The notes: generated by a model from the sequence alone, not told the origin. A stretch of 64,000 bases of DNA from Hylemonella gracilis (GCF_004328645.1 NZ_CP031395.1:3373501-3437500), one strand, 5' to 3'; positions 9,211 to 17,629 are shown, numbered from the stretch's first letter. A program made the numbers and translations.

Positions 9211-10236
9211 ATGGGTCTGCCGCTGAACTGGGCCACTGTGCTCCCCTTGATCTTCATGGCCGTGATGGGTCTGGCGCTGCTGGTCTACGTCGTGCTCGAC
9301 GGCTACGACCTCGGGGTCGGCTTGTTGCTGCCCTTCGCCAACGATGCCGAGAAAGACTTGATGGTGTCGAGCATCGGCCCGTTCTGGGACGCGAACGAAA
9401 CCTGGCTGGTGCTGGGCGTGGGGGTGCTGCTGGTGGCCTTTCCCTTGGCCCACGGCATCGTGCTCTCGGCGCTGTACCTGCCGGTGGCGCTGATGCTGAT
9501 CGGCCTGATCCTGCGCGGCGTGGCCTTCGATTTCCGGGTCAAGGCACCCGCCGGCCACAAGACGCTGTGGAACCGCCTGTTCGCGCTGGGCTCTCTGCTG
9601 GCTTCGCTGGCCCAAGGCTGGATGCTGGGCAGCTACCTGACCGGCTTCGACACCGCTCCCTTCGCCTTGCTGTTCTCGGTCGGCATCGCCATCACGCTGC
9701 CCACGGCCTATGCCCTGCTGGGCGCCGGCTGGCTGCTGATGAAGACCGAAGGCGAATTGCGCATGCGCGCCATGGCCTGGGGCCGGCGTGTGTTCTGGCC
9801 CATGGCCGCGGCCCTGGGCGCGATTTCCCTCGCCACGCCGCTGGCGAGTCCGGCGGTCTATGCCAAGTGGTTCGTGCTGCCTGAGTTCTTCGCCCTGCTG
9901 CCCATCCCGCTGGCCAGCGCCGCCGCTCTGGCCGCGGCCTGGCTGGTGCTGCACCGCCCGCGCGTGGTGGAGGCCGGTTACGGCTGGATTGTCTTCGTCG
10001 CCACCGTCATCGTCTTCGTACTGGCCTTCTTCGGTCTGGCCTACAGCCTCTACCCCTACATCGTGGTGGACCGGCTGACGGTCTGGCAGGCGGCGAGCGC
10101 GACCGAGTCGCTGGTAGTCCTGCTGATCGGTGTTGCCATCACCCTGCCCGCCATCATCGCTTACACCATCTTCATGTACCGTGTGTTCTGGGGACGGGCG
10201 GGCGCCTTGAGCTACGGCCCGTCGACCGGGGCGTGA
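9211..10236 (+). CDS. cydB: cytochrome bd-type quinol oxidase subunit II (CIO-like)
   Basis: The membrane partner of CydA, 341 residues long, with about eight hydrophobic segments. It holds no haem but is needed for assembly. Family signatures are YVVLDGYDLGVGLLLPF near residue 27, the segment GPFWDANETWLVLGVGVLL near 56, and RGVAFDFRVKA near 100. The start ATG follows GAAGGAAA in the 13-base gap after cydA. The gene ends 58 bases before the convergent MFS gene. No ORF for a small third subunit (CydX or DUF2474 type) is present in that gap, so any such subunit would have to be encoded elsewhere. Confidence 0.95.
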   Translation: MGLPLNWATVLPLIFMAVMGLALLVYVVLDGYDLGVGLLLPFANDAEKDLMVSSIGPFWDANETWLVLGVGVLLVAFPLAHGIVLSALYLPVALMLIGLILRGVAFDFRVKAPAGHKTLWNRLFALGSLLASLAQGWMLGSYLTGFDTAPFALLFSVGIAITLPTAYALLGAGWLLMKTEGELRMRAMAWGRRVFWPMAAALGAISLATPLASPAVYAKWFVLPEFFALLPIPLASAAALAAAWLVLHRPRVVEAGYGWIVFVATVIVFVLAFFGLAYSLYPYIVVDRLTVWQAASATESLVVLLIGVAITLPAIIAYTIFMYRVFWGRAGALSYGPSTGA

Positions 10237-10294
10237 GACGGCGCCTGCCTGACCACGGCCTCTCGACCACCACGCTGTCCTTCATCGACCGTGC

Positions 10295-11521
10295 TCAGGC
10301 CGAGCGGGACGACTCCCGGTTCACGCGGGCACCCCAGGCCAACAGGGCCAGCGCGATGGCGATCAAGGGCAGCATCAGGGCATTGATGACATTCCAGCCC
10401 GCGCTGCCCAACAGACTGCCCGAGCCAAAGGAGGCCAGGGCCACCACGCCGAACATCAGAAAATCGTTGAAGGCCTGCACCCTGGCCCGTTCAGACGGAT
10501 TGTCCTGGCGGTATGCATCCGTGAGCAGCGCCGTGGCGCCGACAAAGCCGAAGTTCCAGCCCAGGCCCAGCAGCACCAGCGAGCCCCAGAAGTGCAGCAA
10601 CTCCAGTCCGGCCAGCGCGAGCAGCCCAGACGCTGCAATCAAGAGCAGGCCTGCCGCGGTGACCTGGGTCTTGCCAAAGCGCACGATCAGGCGCCCCGTG
10701 AAAAAACTGGGCGCGAACATGGCCAGCACATGCCACTGGATGCCCAGCGCCGCCTCGCCCACGGTGTGGCCGCAACCCACCATGGCCATGGGCGCCGCCG
10801 TCATGATGAAGGCCATCAAACCGTAGGACACCACGCCGGCCGAGACGGCCACGATGAAACGCGGGTTGCGCGCGACCTCTACCACCGACCTCGCGACATC
10901 GCCTGACGCCCCGCTTGCGGAAGTGGTCGCCAGACCCCGTGGCATGCGCAGCGCCAGCAACAGAGGCAAGGCCAGCAGTGCCAGCGCGGCCTGCGCCACG
11001 AAGCTGCCCGCGAAGGGCGCGCCAGGCCAGGCCTCGCGCGTCCAGATCACGGTCTGCGGTCCGATGATGGCGGCCAGCAGGCCTCCGATCATGATGAGCG
11101 AGATGGCCTGGGCACGTTGTGATGGCGCCACGGCATCGGCCGCCGCGAAGCGGTAGCTCTGCACATTGGCTCCGTAATAGCCTGCGAGGGCCGTGCCCAG
11201 GCAGAACAGCAGAAAACTGCCTTGCACGATTCCCGTCGCGGCCACGCCCGCAGACAGCACCGCCACGAGCGCACCCAGCACATAAGCCGCGCGTCGCCCC
11301 AGGCGGCGCATCAGGAAGGCCGCGGGCAAGGTCGACAAGGCCAGCCCTAGGTTGTAGAGACTCACCGGCAAGGTGGCCAAGGCGGGACGGCTGGCCAGCA
11401 TCTGTCCCACGATCCCTCCGAGAGAAATGATGATGGGCGCCGAAGCGGCGCCCAGGGACTGCGCGGCGATCAGCAAGGTCATGTTGCGGCGCGCGACGAC
11501 GTTCAAGGCAGGCGGGGTCAT
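10295..11521 (-). CDS. MFS transporter
   Basis: An inner-membrane carrier of 408 residues with about twelve hydrophobic helices and a major-facilitator loop motif between helices 2 and 3 (FLMRRLGRRAAYVLG, near residue 70). The N-terminus is short and cytoplasmic. The substrate is not identifiable from sequence. The gene is last in the minus-strand operon headed by the adaptor and RND genes. Its ATG overlaps the stop codon of the upstream metallo-hydrolase by four bases (ATGA, 11518-11521), indicating translational coupling and a shared physiological role. Export of a sulfur species, an organic product or a drug are all possible. It ends convergently with cydB. Confidence 0.88.
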   Translation of the reverse strand: MTPPALNVVARRNMTLLIAAQSLGAASAPIIISLGGIVGQMLASRPALATLPVSLYNLGLALSTLPAAFLMRRLGRRAAYVLGALVAVLSAGVAATGIVQGSFLLFCLGTALAGYYGANVQSYRFAAADAVAPSQRAQAISLIMIGGLLAAIIGPQTVIWTREAWPGAPFAGSFVAQAALALLALPLLLALRMPRGLATTSASGASGDVARSVVEVARNPRFIVAVSAGVVSYGLMAFIMTAAPMAMVGCGHTVGEAALGIQWHVLAMFAPSFFTGRLIVRFGKTQVTAAGLLLIAASGLLALAGLELLHFWGSLVLLGLGWNFGFVGATALLTDAYRQDNPSERARVQAFNDFLMFGVVALASFGSGSLLGSAGWNVINALMLPLIAIALALLAWGARVNRESSRSA

Positions 11522-12387
11522 GCAGGCAGCTTCAGAGGGATTTTGAGGTAAGACACGCCATTGTCCTCGGCGGCGGGCAGGCGGCCCGCCCGGATGTTGA
11601 CCTGGATGGACGGCAGCAGCAGGGTCGGCGCGGCGAGCGTGGCATCGCGCCGTCGACGCAGGGCCACGAATTGCGCCTCGCTCACGCCGACGTGCACATG
11701 GATGTTGCGCGCGCGCTGCTCAGCCACGGTGCTCTCCCAGGCTCGGACGTCGCGCCCAGGCGCGAGGTAGTCGTGGCACATGAAGAGCCGCGTCGTGGGC
11801 GCCAGTGCCAACAGGCGCTGGATCGACCGGTACAGCACGGCCGCGTCACCCCCCGGGAAGTCCGCCCGCGCGGTGCCGTAGTCCGGCATGAACAAAGTGT
11901 CGCCCACGAACACGGCATCGCCAATCCGGTAGGACACGCAGGCCGGGGTATGGCCCGGGGTGTGCAGTACTTCCACCGTCAGCCCCCCCAGCGCGAAGGT
12001 TTCACCGTCGCGGAACAGGTGGTCGAACTCGCGGCCATCGCCCGACACGTCGTTCAGATTGAAAACGTCCCGGAAGATGGCCTGCACCTGGGTGATGTGC
12101 TCGCCCATGGCCACTGGCGCACGCGTGTGCCGCTGCACATACGGCGCGGCGCTGAGGTGATCGGCGTGCGCATGGGTTTCGAGGATCCAGATGATCTGCA
12201 GTCCCCCTTCATGCGCGGCGGCCAGCACGCGGTCGGCCGACCCCGTGGACACCTTGCCGCTGCGGGGGTCGTAATCCAGCACGGGATCGATCACGGCGGC
12301 CTGTCTCGTCTCCGGATCGGAGACCAGGTAGGTGATGGTGTGGGTGGCCTCGTCAAAGAAAGGCTGGATGACAACGCTGGCTTGCAT
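11518..12387 (-). CDS. MBL-fold metallo-hydrolase, persulfide dioxygenase-like (Blh/ETHE1 type)
   Basis: A protein of 289 residues with the metallo-beta-lactamase fold. Metal ligands are visible in THAHADH (71-77), HTPGH (142-146), VGDTLF (Asp163) and CHDY. The spacing and the motif DYGTARADFPGG resemble the glyoxalase-II-like group that includes ETHE1 and the Blh protein of BigR operons, which oxidise glutathione persulfide to sulfite with a single iron. The tail LPSIQVNIRAG, then YLKIPLKLP, is typical of Blh-like members without a rhodanese domain. A GGAG ribosome site precedes the ATG. It follows a DUF2892 gene, as in known sulfide-detoxification operons, and is coupled to the MFS gene. 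The exact substrate is inferred. Confidence 0.85.
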   Translation of the reverse strand: MQASVVIQPFFDEATHTITYLVSDPETRQAAVIDPVLDYDPRSGKVSTGSADRVLAAAHEGGLQIIWILETHAHADHLSAAPYVQRHTRAPVAMGEHITQVQAIFRDVFNLNDVSGDGREFDHLFRDGETFALGGLTVEVLHTPGHTPACVSYRIGDAVFVGDTLFMPDYGTARADFPGGDAAVLYRSIQRLLALAPTTRLFMCHDYLAPGRDVRAWESTVAEQRARNIHVHVGVSEAQFVALRRRRDATLAAPTLLLPSIQVNIRAGRLPAAEDNGVSYLKIPLKLPA

Positions 12388-12483
12388 GGCAGAGCTCCGA
12401 TTCAGACCGTGACACGATCATCATTCCACCTGGGGATACCACGCGGCGGTCTTAAGCAGATGGCCCGGCACACCGCAACGGCT

Positions 12484-12693
12484 TCAGCAGCCACCGCGCA
12501 CGCCGAAACGGCGCAGGATGGACTCCATCAGGCACCACTGGGTCAATCCGCTTTGCAGCAGGTTCAAGCCGACGAAGGCGGTGAACGCAAGCCACCAGGC
12601 ACTGAGGAACAGGGGGCTGCCAGGCACACCCAGTGCCAGGGACAGCAGAACGAATAATCCGGCAATGATGCGAACGAGGCGCCAGGAAGTCAT
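12484..12693 (-). CDS. DUF2892 (YgaP transmembrane-like) protein
   Basis: A small membrane protein of 69 residues with two hydrophobic helices (about 8-24 and 27-45) and the closing motif LTQWCLMESILRRFGVRGGC. It matches the inner-membrane domain found alone, or fused to rhodanese as in YgaP, in sulfide- and cyanide-related operons. The ATG at 12693 is preceded by AAGGAG. It sits between the RND permease (35-base gap) and the persulfide-dioxygenase-like gene (96-base gap). The two cysteines near the end may be functional. A role handling sulfane sulfur at the membrane is inferred from context only. Confidence 0.85.
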   Translation of the reverse strand: MTSWRLVRIIAGLFVLLSLALGVPGSPLFLSAWWLAFTAFVGLNLLQSGLTQWCLMESILRRFGVRGGC

Positions 12694-12728
12694 GAAGTTC
12701 TCCTTGATGAGGTTGAGGGTAGATGGAA

Positions 12729-15700
12729 TCAGGGGGCCGCGACATCCGCCGCAGTGGATCCGCTTGGTTCATGCGTCTTGCGGTAGGCCGCGTAATACAG
12801 GGTTGGAATGACCACCAGCGTCAGCACGGTGGAGACCAGGATGCCGAAGATCAACGCGATGGCCAGGCCATTGAAGATCGGGTCATCGAGGATGAAGAAG
12901 GCCCCGGCCATCGCGGCCATTCCCGTCAGCAGGATGGGTTGTGCGCGCGTCGCCGCGGACTGCACCACGGCCTCGGCGAAGTCCACGCCCTCGGCCAAGC
13001 GCAGGTGGATGTAGTCCACCAGCAGGATGGAATTGCGCACGATGATGCCGGCCAGCGCGATCATGCCGATCATGCTGGTGGCGGTGAACTGCGCGCCCAG
13101 CAGTGCATGGCCTGGCATGACGCCGATGACCGTGAGCGGGATGGGCGCCATGATGATCAGCGGCGTGAGGTAGGAGCCAAACTGCGCCACGACCAGCAAG
13201 TAGATCAGGATCAGGCCCACGGCATACGCCAGACCCATGTCGCGGAAGGTCTCGTAGGTGATCTGCCATTCGCCGTCCCATTTGATCGCATAGCCGCGCA
13301 GCGTGTCATCCGGCTGGGCCACGAAATGCTCGTTCAGCACGCCACCGCCCGGTGGACTGATGCGCAGGATGTCCGCGCGCGCGGCGAACATGCCGTAGAT
13401 CGGACTGTCCAGCTTGCCCGCCATGTCGGCGACGACGTAGTTCACCGGTAGCAGATCCTTGTGGTAGATCGGCTGCTCACGCCGTGCGTCCACCACGCGG
13501 GTCAACTCGCGGATCGGCACCAGGTGCGCCCCGGTCGCCGCTCCCGCACCGCGCACCGGCAACTGCAACAAGGCGTCCAGGTCACCATGGCGTTCGGCGG
13601 GCAATTGCAGCACCACCGGCGTCGGGTACTTGCTGCCGTCATGCAGCCAGGTGACCGCTTCACCCGCCAGACCGGCACGCAGCGCGGCGACGATGTCGGT
13701 CTGCGCGACACCGGCGAGGGCCGCCTTGGCACGGTCCACCAGCAGCAACTGGCGCGGCGCCGACGCGATGGCGCTCTCGTCCACGTCCACCACGCCCGGC
13801 GTGGCTTTCAGAATCTCACGCACTTGGCGAGCCACCGCCTGGCGCCCCTCGGCCTCGGGCCCGTAGATTTCCGCCACGATGGGCGCCAGCACCGGGGGAC
13901 CGGGCGGCACTTCGACCACCTTGACGTTGGCGCCATGGCGCGCACCGATTTCTTGCAGGGCTGGCCGCAGACGCATGGCGATGGCGTGGCTCTGGGCATG
14001 GCGATGGGTCTTGTCGACGAGGTTGACCTGCAAGTCCCCCACCTCACCGCCGGTGCGCAGGTCGTATTGACGCACCAGGCCATTGAAGTTGATGGGCGAG
14101 GCCGTGCCTGCGTAGGCCTGGTAGTCGCTGACCTCGGGCACCGTGGCCAGATGGGCACCCAGCTCACGCAAGGTGGCAGCGGTGTGTTCCAGCGGCGTTC
14201 CCGCCGGCATGTCCACCACGATCTGAATCTCAGACTTGTTGTCGAAGGGCAGCATCTTGAGCTGCACCCAGCCGAGCACGGGCAGCAAGACCGAAAGCAG
14301 AATCAAGGCCAGGATGCCCAGCGCCATCTGCCGCCGCTTGGCCGCACCGCGCCGCGCATCCAGCAGCGGTGCGAACAGCTTGCGGAAGAAGGGGTCCAGG
14401 CGCGCGCCCAGGCCATGAGGGGTGGCGTGTCCCGCGGGCCCGTGACTGGACGCCGGTTTCATCCACAGGCGCGCCAGCCACGGCGTGACGACGAAGGCGA
14501 TGGCCAGCGAGAGCAGCATGCCCATGCTGGCATTGATGGGGATGGGGCTCATGTAGGGCCCCATCAGACCGCTCACGAAGGCCATGGGCAGCAAGGCCGC
14601 GATGACGGTCAGCGTCGCCAGGATGGTCGGACCGCCGACTTCATCGACCGCGCCGGGAATCAGTTCGACCAAGGTCTTGTGAGGGTGCAGGGCTTGGTGG
14701 CGATGGATGTTCTCCACCACGACGATCGCATCGTCCACCAGGATGCCGATGGAAAAAATCAGCGCGAACAGCGATACCCGGTTGAGCGTGAAGCCCCAGG
14801 CCCACGACGCGAACAGCGTCACGGTCAAGGTCAGCAGCACGGCCGAACCCACGATGGCGGCTTCGCGCCGCCCCAGGGCGAAGAACACCAGCGCCACCAC
14901 CGAGGCCGTGGCAAACAGCAGCTTCTGGATCAGCTTCACGGCCTTGTCATTGGCCGTCGCGCCATAGTTGCGGGTCACGGCCACCTGAACGTCCGAGGGA
15001 ATCACGGTGTTCTTGAGCGACTCGACGCGTGCGATGGCGGCACTGGCCACATCGATGGCGTTCTCACCGGGCTTCTTGGTCAGCGTCACGGTGACGGCCG
15101 GGTATTCACCTCCCGAGGGGCCCTCCTGCTCGGTCGGGATGCCGTGCCAGACATAGGACTGCGGGGGCGGCGGACCATCGCTGACGGCAGCAATGTCGCG
15201 CAGGTAGACCGGGCGCCTGTCCGTGGCGGTGCCGCGGGCAGCGACCACCAAGGCACCCACGTCCTCGGCGCGCCCCAGCCAGGGGCCGGCTTCGAGCGCG
15301 ACGGACCGATTGGCGGTGATCAATTCACCCACCGCCGCGCCCGCGTTGGCGGAAAGAAGCACGCCACGCACGTCCGCCACGCTCACGCCCGCGGTAGCCA
15401 TGCGCGCCGGATCAAGCTGCACCCGCACCGCACGGCCCGGCCCTCCGAGGGTACGAACGTCCTTGGTGCCCGGCACGCGCTTGAGTTCGACCTCCATGGC
15501 GTGGGCCACGCGCTCCAGATCGAAGGCGCTGACTTCCGGCCGCCGGTCGAACAGGGTCAGGCTGATGATGGGCACGTCGTCGATGCCCTTGGGTCGGACG
15601 ATGGGCGTCAGCGCCCCCAGATTGGCGGGCAGCCAGTCGGCGTGGTCACGCAGCGTGTCGTGCAGGCGCACCAGTGCCTCCTCCTGCGCAACCCCCACCT

Positions 15701-16037
15701 TGAACTGCACCGTCAAGACCGCCGCGCCCGGGCGCGACACCGACATCACATGCTCCACACCCGCCATGCGGGACAGCACCTGCTCACCCGGCGTCGCGAT
15801 GACCTGCTCCACATCCCGCACGGAAGCGCCCGGGAATGGCACGATCACATTGGCCATGGTCACGTCGATCTGCGGCTCCTCCTCGCGCGGCGTGACACCG
15901 ATGGCAAAGACACCGAGCAGCAGGGCCAGCAAGGCCAGCAAGGGTGTGATCTGAGCCGACTGGAACAAAGCGGCGACGCGGCCCGAGACGCCGAGACGAG
16001 GGGCGCCGGTGCGGGAGTCAGAAGAAGGATGCGACAT
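12729..16037 (-). CDS. efflux RND transporter permease subunit
   Basis: A large proton-driven inner-membrane pump of 1102 residues in the AcrB/MexB superfamily. One transmembrane helix near residue 30 is followed by a periplasmic porter domain, helices 2-6, a second porter domain, and helices 7-12. The proton-relay pair Asp435-Asp436 is intact in SIGILVDDAIVVVENI. That DDAIVVVEN form is typical of the hydrophobe/amphiphile branch rather than of CzcA-type metal pumps. The protein is somewhat longer than AcrB (about 1050) and belongs to a divergent branch. It starts 16 bases after the adaptor's stop with a GAGG site. No outer-membrane factor is encoded nearby, so a TolC-like channel must come from elsewhere. 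The substrate is unknown. Confidence 0.95.
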   Translation of the reverse strand: MSHPSSDSRTGAPRLGVSGRVAALFQSAQITPLLALLALLLGVFAIGVTPREEEPQIDVTMANVIVPFPGASVRDVEQVIATPGEQVLSRMAGVEHVMSVSRPGAAVLTVQFKVGVAQEEALVRLHDTLRDHADWLPANLGALTPIVRPKGIDDVPIISLTLFDRRPEVSAFDLERVAHAMEVELKRVPGTKDVRTLGGPGRAVRVQLDPARMATAGVSVADVRGVLLSANAGAAVGELITANRSVALEAGPWLGRAEDVGALVVAARGTATDRRPVYLRDIAAVSDGPPPPQSYVWHGIPTEQEGPSGGEYPAVTVTLTKKPGENAIDVASAAIARVESLKNTVIPSDVQVAVTRNYGATANDKAVKLIQKLLFATASVVALVFFALGRREAAIVGSAVLLTLTVTLFASWAWGFTLNRVSLFALIFSIGILVDDAIVVVENIHRHQALHPHKTLVELIPGAVDEVGGPTILATLTVIAALLPMAFVSGLMGPYMSPIPINASMGMLLSLAIAFVVTPWLARLWMKPASSHGPAGHATPHGLGARLDPFFRKLFAPLLDARRGAAKRRQMALGILALILLSVLLPVLGWVQLKMLPFDNKSEIQIVVDMPAGTPLEHTAATLRELGAHLATVPEVSDYQAYAGTASPINFNGLVRQYDLRTGGEVGDLQVNLVDKTHRHAQSHAIAMRLRPALQEIGARHGANVKVVEVPPGPPVLAPIVAEIYGPEAEGRQAVARQVREILKATPGVVDVDESAIASAPRQLLLVDRAKAALAGVAQTDIVAALRAGLAGEAVTWLHDGSKYPTPVVLQLPAERHGDLDALLQLPVRGAGAATGAHLVPIRELTRVVDARREQPIYHKDLLPVNYVVADMAGKLDSPIYGMFAARADILRISPPGGGVLNEHFVAQPDDTLRGYAIKWDGEWQITYETFRDMGLAYAVGLILIYLLVVAQFGSYLTPLIIMAPIPLTVIGVMPGHALLGAQFTATSMIGMIALAGIIVRNSILLVDYIHLRLAEGVDFAEAVVQSAATRAQPILLTGMAAMAGAFFILDDPIFNGLAIALIFGILVSTVLTLVVIPTLYYAAYRKTHEPSGSTAADVAAP

Positions 16038-16053
16038 GGCGGCCTCTTTCTCA

Positions 16054-17073
16054 TCAAGGCAGGCGCGTGGCCCGCTGCGCGTCGATCACGACCCGATCGC
16101 CCTCGCCCACACCGCTGAGGATTTCAACGCGATCGCCGTCCACCGGTCCCGTGCGCACCTGGCGCAGGCGCGGCTGAGACGCGACATCCAAGACATAGAC
16201 ACCGGTCATCTCGCCGCGACGCACCAGGGCGGTGGCGGGCACGAAAATCCGGCCCGCTCCGGCGCCCACTTCGCTCTGCGGTACGGAGAGCCAGACGCGC
16301 ACATACGTGCCCGGTGCGACATGCGCCAAATCGCGAACCTCCTTGGGCAGGTCGAAACGCAGACGGGTGGTTTGCGTGAGCGGATCGACCGTGGGCAACA
16401 GCTGCGCATCACGGGTCACTCGCACCGGGTACCCCTCCAACTCGTATCGCACCAGCGGCATCGTGCCCGCCGCCAGACCCGCGAACAGCGTCTGCGGCAC
16501 AGCGGCGGTGACGCGCAGGGCGGTCGGGTCGTACACCGTCAGCAAGGGACGGCCTGGCATGGCCATGTCACCCAGCGACACGGGCACTTCGCGCACCACG
16601 CCGGCATAGGGCGCGGTCAGCAGATAGAAATCGGTCTGCACCTGGCTGGCACGGGCCTGGGCCTGGGCCCGATCCAGCGCGCCCTGACTGATGTACTGCT
16701 GATCGAACAAGCTGCGCTGACGTTCGTACTCGCGCGTCGCCACATCGCGCTCGACCTGGGCCGCTTGTGCGTCGATGCGCAGCAGCACCTGACCCGCCCG
16801 CACCCGGTCGCCCGCCTTCACGCGCAGATCGACGATCGCGCCTTGCACCTGGGCAGACAGGGTGGTCTCGCGGACGGCCTCGACCATGGCCTCCAAGTCG
16901 ACCCAGCGCGGCTGGTTCGCGGCGCGGACGATGACAAAAGCGGGCACGGCCGCGCCATCCGCGCCCGCGGCACGCGGCGCCTGCGCACGATTCGGCATGG
17001 CCGTGGTCAGCGCGAAGAGTGCAACGGTGCCAAGCAGGGCGACACGGCGGAACAGGATGGAAGTGGGTCGCAT
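16054..17073 (-). CDS. efflux RND transporter periplasmic adaptor (HlyD/MFP family)
   Basis: The periplasmic bridge for the RND pump encoded next, 339 residues from the ATG at 17073. That start gives a clean signal sequence (MRPTSILFRR, then a hydrophobic core ending in ANxAQA-like cleavage near residue 30). The frame is open further upstream but would then cross the operator. A lipoyl-like half motif (VRETTLSAQVQGAIVDLRV) near 60 and its partner (TDFYLLTAPYAGVVREVPV) near 175 flank a short helical hairpin. Beta-barrel and membrane-proximal domains follow. It is the first gene of the five-gene minus-strand operon and diverges from an ArsR-family regulator over a palindromic operator. Confidence 0.92.
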   Translation of the reverse strand: MRPTSILFRRVALLGTVALFALTTAMPNRAQAPRAAGADGAAVPAFVIVRAANQPRWVDLEAMVEAVRETTLSAQVQGAIVDLRVKAGDRVRAGQVLLRIDAQAAQVERDVATREYERQRSLFDQQYISQGALDRAQAQARASQVQTDFYLLTAPYAGVVREVPVSLGDMAMPGRPLLTVYDPTALRVTAAVPQTLFAGLAAGTMPLVRYELEGYPVRVTRDAQLLPTVDPLTQTTRLRFDLPKEVRDLAHVAPGTYVRVWLSVPQSEVGAGAGRIFVPATALVRRGEMTGVYVLDVASQPRLRQVRTGPVDGDRVEILSGVGEGDRVVIDAQRATRLP

Positions 17074-17115
17074 GATCGGATTCCATGACCAAACATCAAT
17101 GGCCCGCATTATTCC

Positions 17116-17141
17116 ATCATTTGCGCAATTGCGCAAATGAT
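17116..17141. promoter_or_regulatory. perfect 26-bp palindromic operator between the efflux operon and arsR
   Basis: The left arm ATCATTTGCGCAA (17116-17128) is followed at once by its exact complement (17129-17141), with no spacer. Both predicted promoters draw their -35 hexamer (TTGCGC, present on each strand) from inside it. A repressor dimer bound here would silence both directions. This is the layout expected of an autoregulated ArsR-family sensor. Confidence 0.85.
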
Positions 17142-17156
17142 TAAAAAGCGTATCAT
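17129..17156 (+). promoter_or_regulatory. promoter of the ArsR-family gene
   Basis: TTGCGC (17129-17134) and TATCAT (17151-17156) are 16 bases apart. Transcription would begin near 17163, almost at the ATG at 17164, so the message could be leaderless or use a later start. On the other strand TTGCGC (17136-17131) with AATAAT 17 bases further serves the efflux operon. Confidence 0.5.
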
Positions 17157-17163
17157 CTGGTCC

Positions 17164-17550
17164 ATGTCGTTCACAGGCCGTCCCAACTTACCGAAAACCG
17201 AGCCCGGCATGGAATCCATGCCGCTGGCAGCACTTCAGGAGATCGCGGCCTACTTTCAGGCCTTGTCCGAACCCACGCGATTGATGATCCTGAATCAGCT
17301 GCGCGTGGGCGAAGCCAACGTCAGCGAACTGGCACAGGTTTGCAGTTGCAGCGTGGCCAATGTCTCTCGGCATCTGAGCCTGCTGTCCAAGCACGGCCTG
17401 GTGGAGCGCGACAGTCGGGGTGCCAACGCCTACTACCGGATCGCCGATCCCTCGGTCAACGCCTTGTGTGACTTGGTTTGCGGCAACATCGCACGCCATC
17501 TGGAACGGGGCGAGACACGGCGCAATGCCTTCATGCGTCCCGGCGGTTGA
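17164..17550 (+). CDS. ArsR-family winged-helix repressor
   Basis: A DNA-binding sensor of 128 residues from the ATG at 17164. The domain begins near residue 25 (FQALSEPTRLMIL) and has a recognition helix SVANVSRHLSLLSKHGLV (63-80) followed by the wing. Four cysteines are conspicuous: Cys60 and Cys62 (VCSCS, just before the recognition helix) and Cys102 and Cys106 (ALCDLVCGN in the last helix). This differs from the CVCDLC arsenic site of ArsR and only partly resembles the Cys pair of BigR/SqrR persulfide sensors. The ATG at 17137 lies inside the operator palindrome and upstream of the predicted transcription start, so I rejected it; ATGs at 17209 and 17218 are alternatives. It diverges from the efflux operon it most likely represses. 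Confidence 0.88.
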   Translation: MSFTGRPNLPKTEPGMESMPLAALQEIAAYFQALSEPTRLMILNQLRVGEANVSELAQVCSCSVANVSRHLSLLSKHGLVERDSRGANAYYRIADPSVNALCDLVCGNIARHLERGETRRNAFMRPGG

Positions 17551-17565
17551 CACCGACGGACGCGC

Positions 17566-17598
17566 AAGAGAAAAGAAAAGGCCCGGTCAGACCGGGCC
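17566..17598 (-). terminator. intrinsic terminator of the nitronate monooxygenase gene
   Basis: GGCCCGGT and ACCGGGCC (17580-17587 and 17591-17598) form an 8-bp stem with a three-base loop. On the minus strand it is followed by CTTTTCTTTTCTC. It separates this transcript from the convergent arsR gene. On the plus strand no T tract follows. Confidence 0.8.
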
Positions 17599-17629
17599 AT
17601 GGTGGTAGGGCAAGCAGTGTCGCCGTCGC

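Noticed and set aside
13461..16118. An 885-codon plus-strand frame opposite the RND permease
   Set aside because: A shadow of the high-GC third-position bias; its translation is low-complexity Arg/Gly/His/Gln and no family is visible.
17137..17163. ATG at 17137 as the start of the ArsR-family gene
   Set aside because: It lies inside the operator palindrome and before the predicted transcription start.
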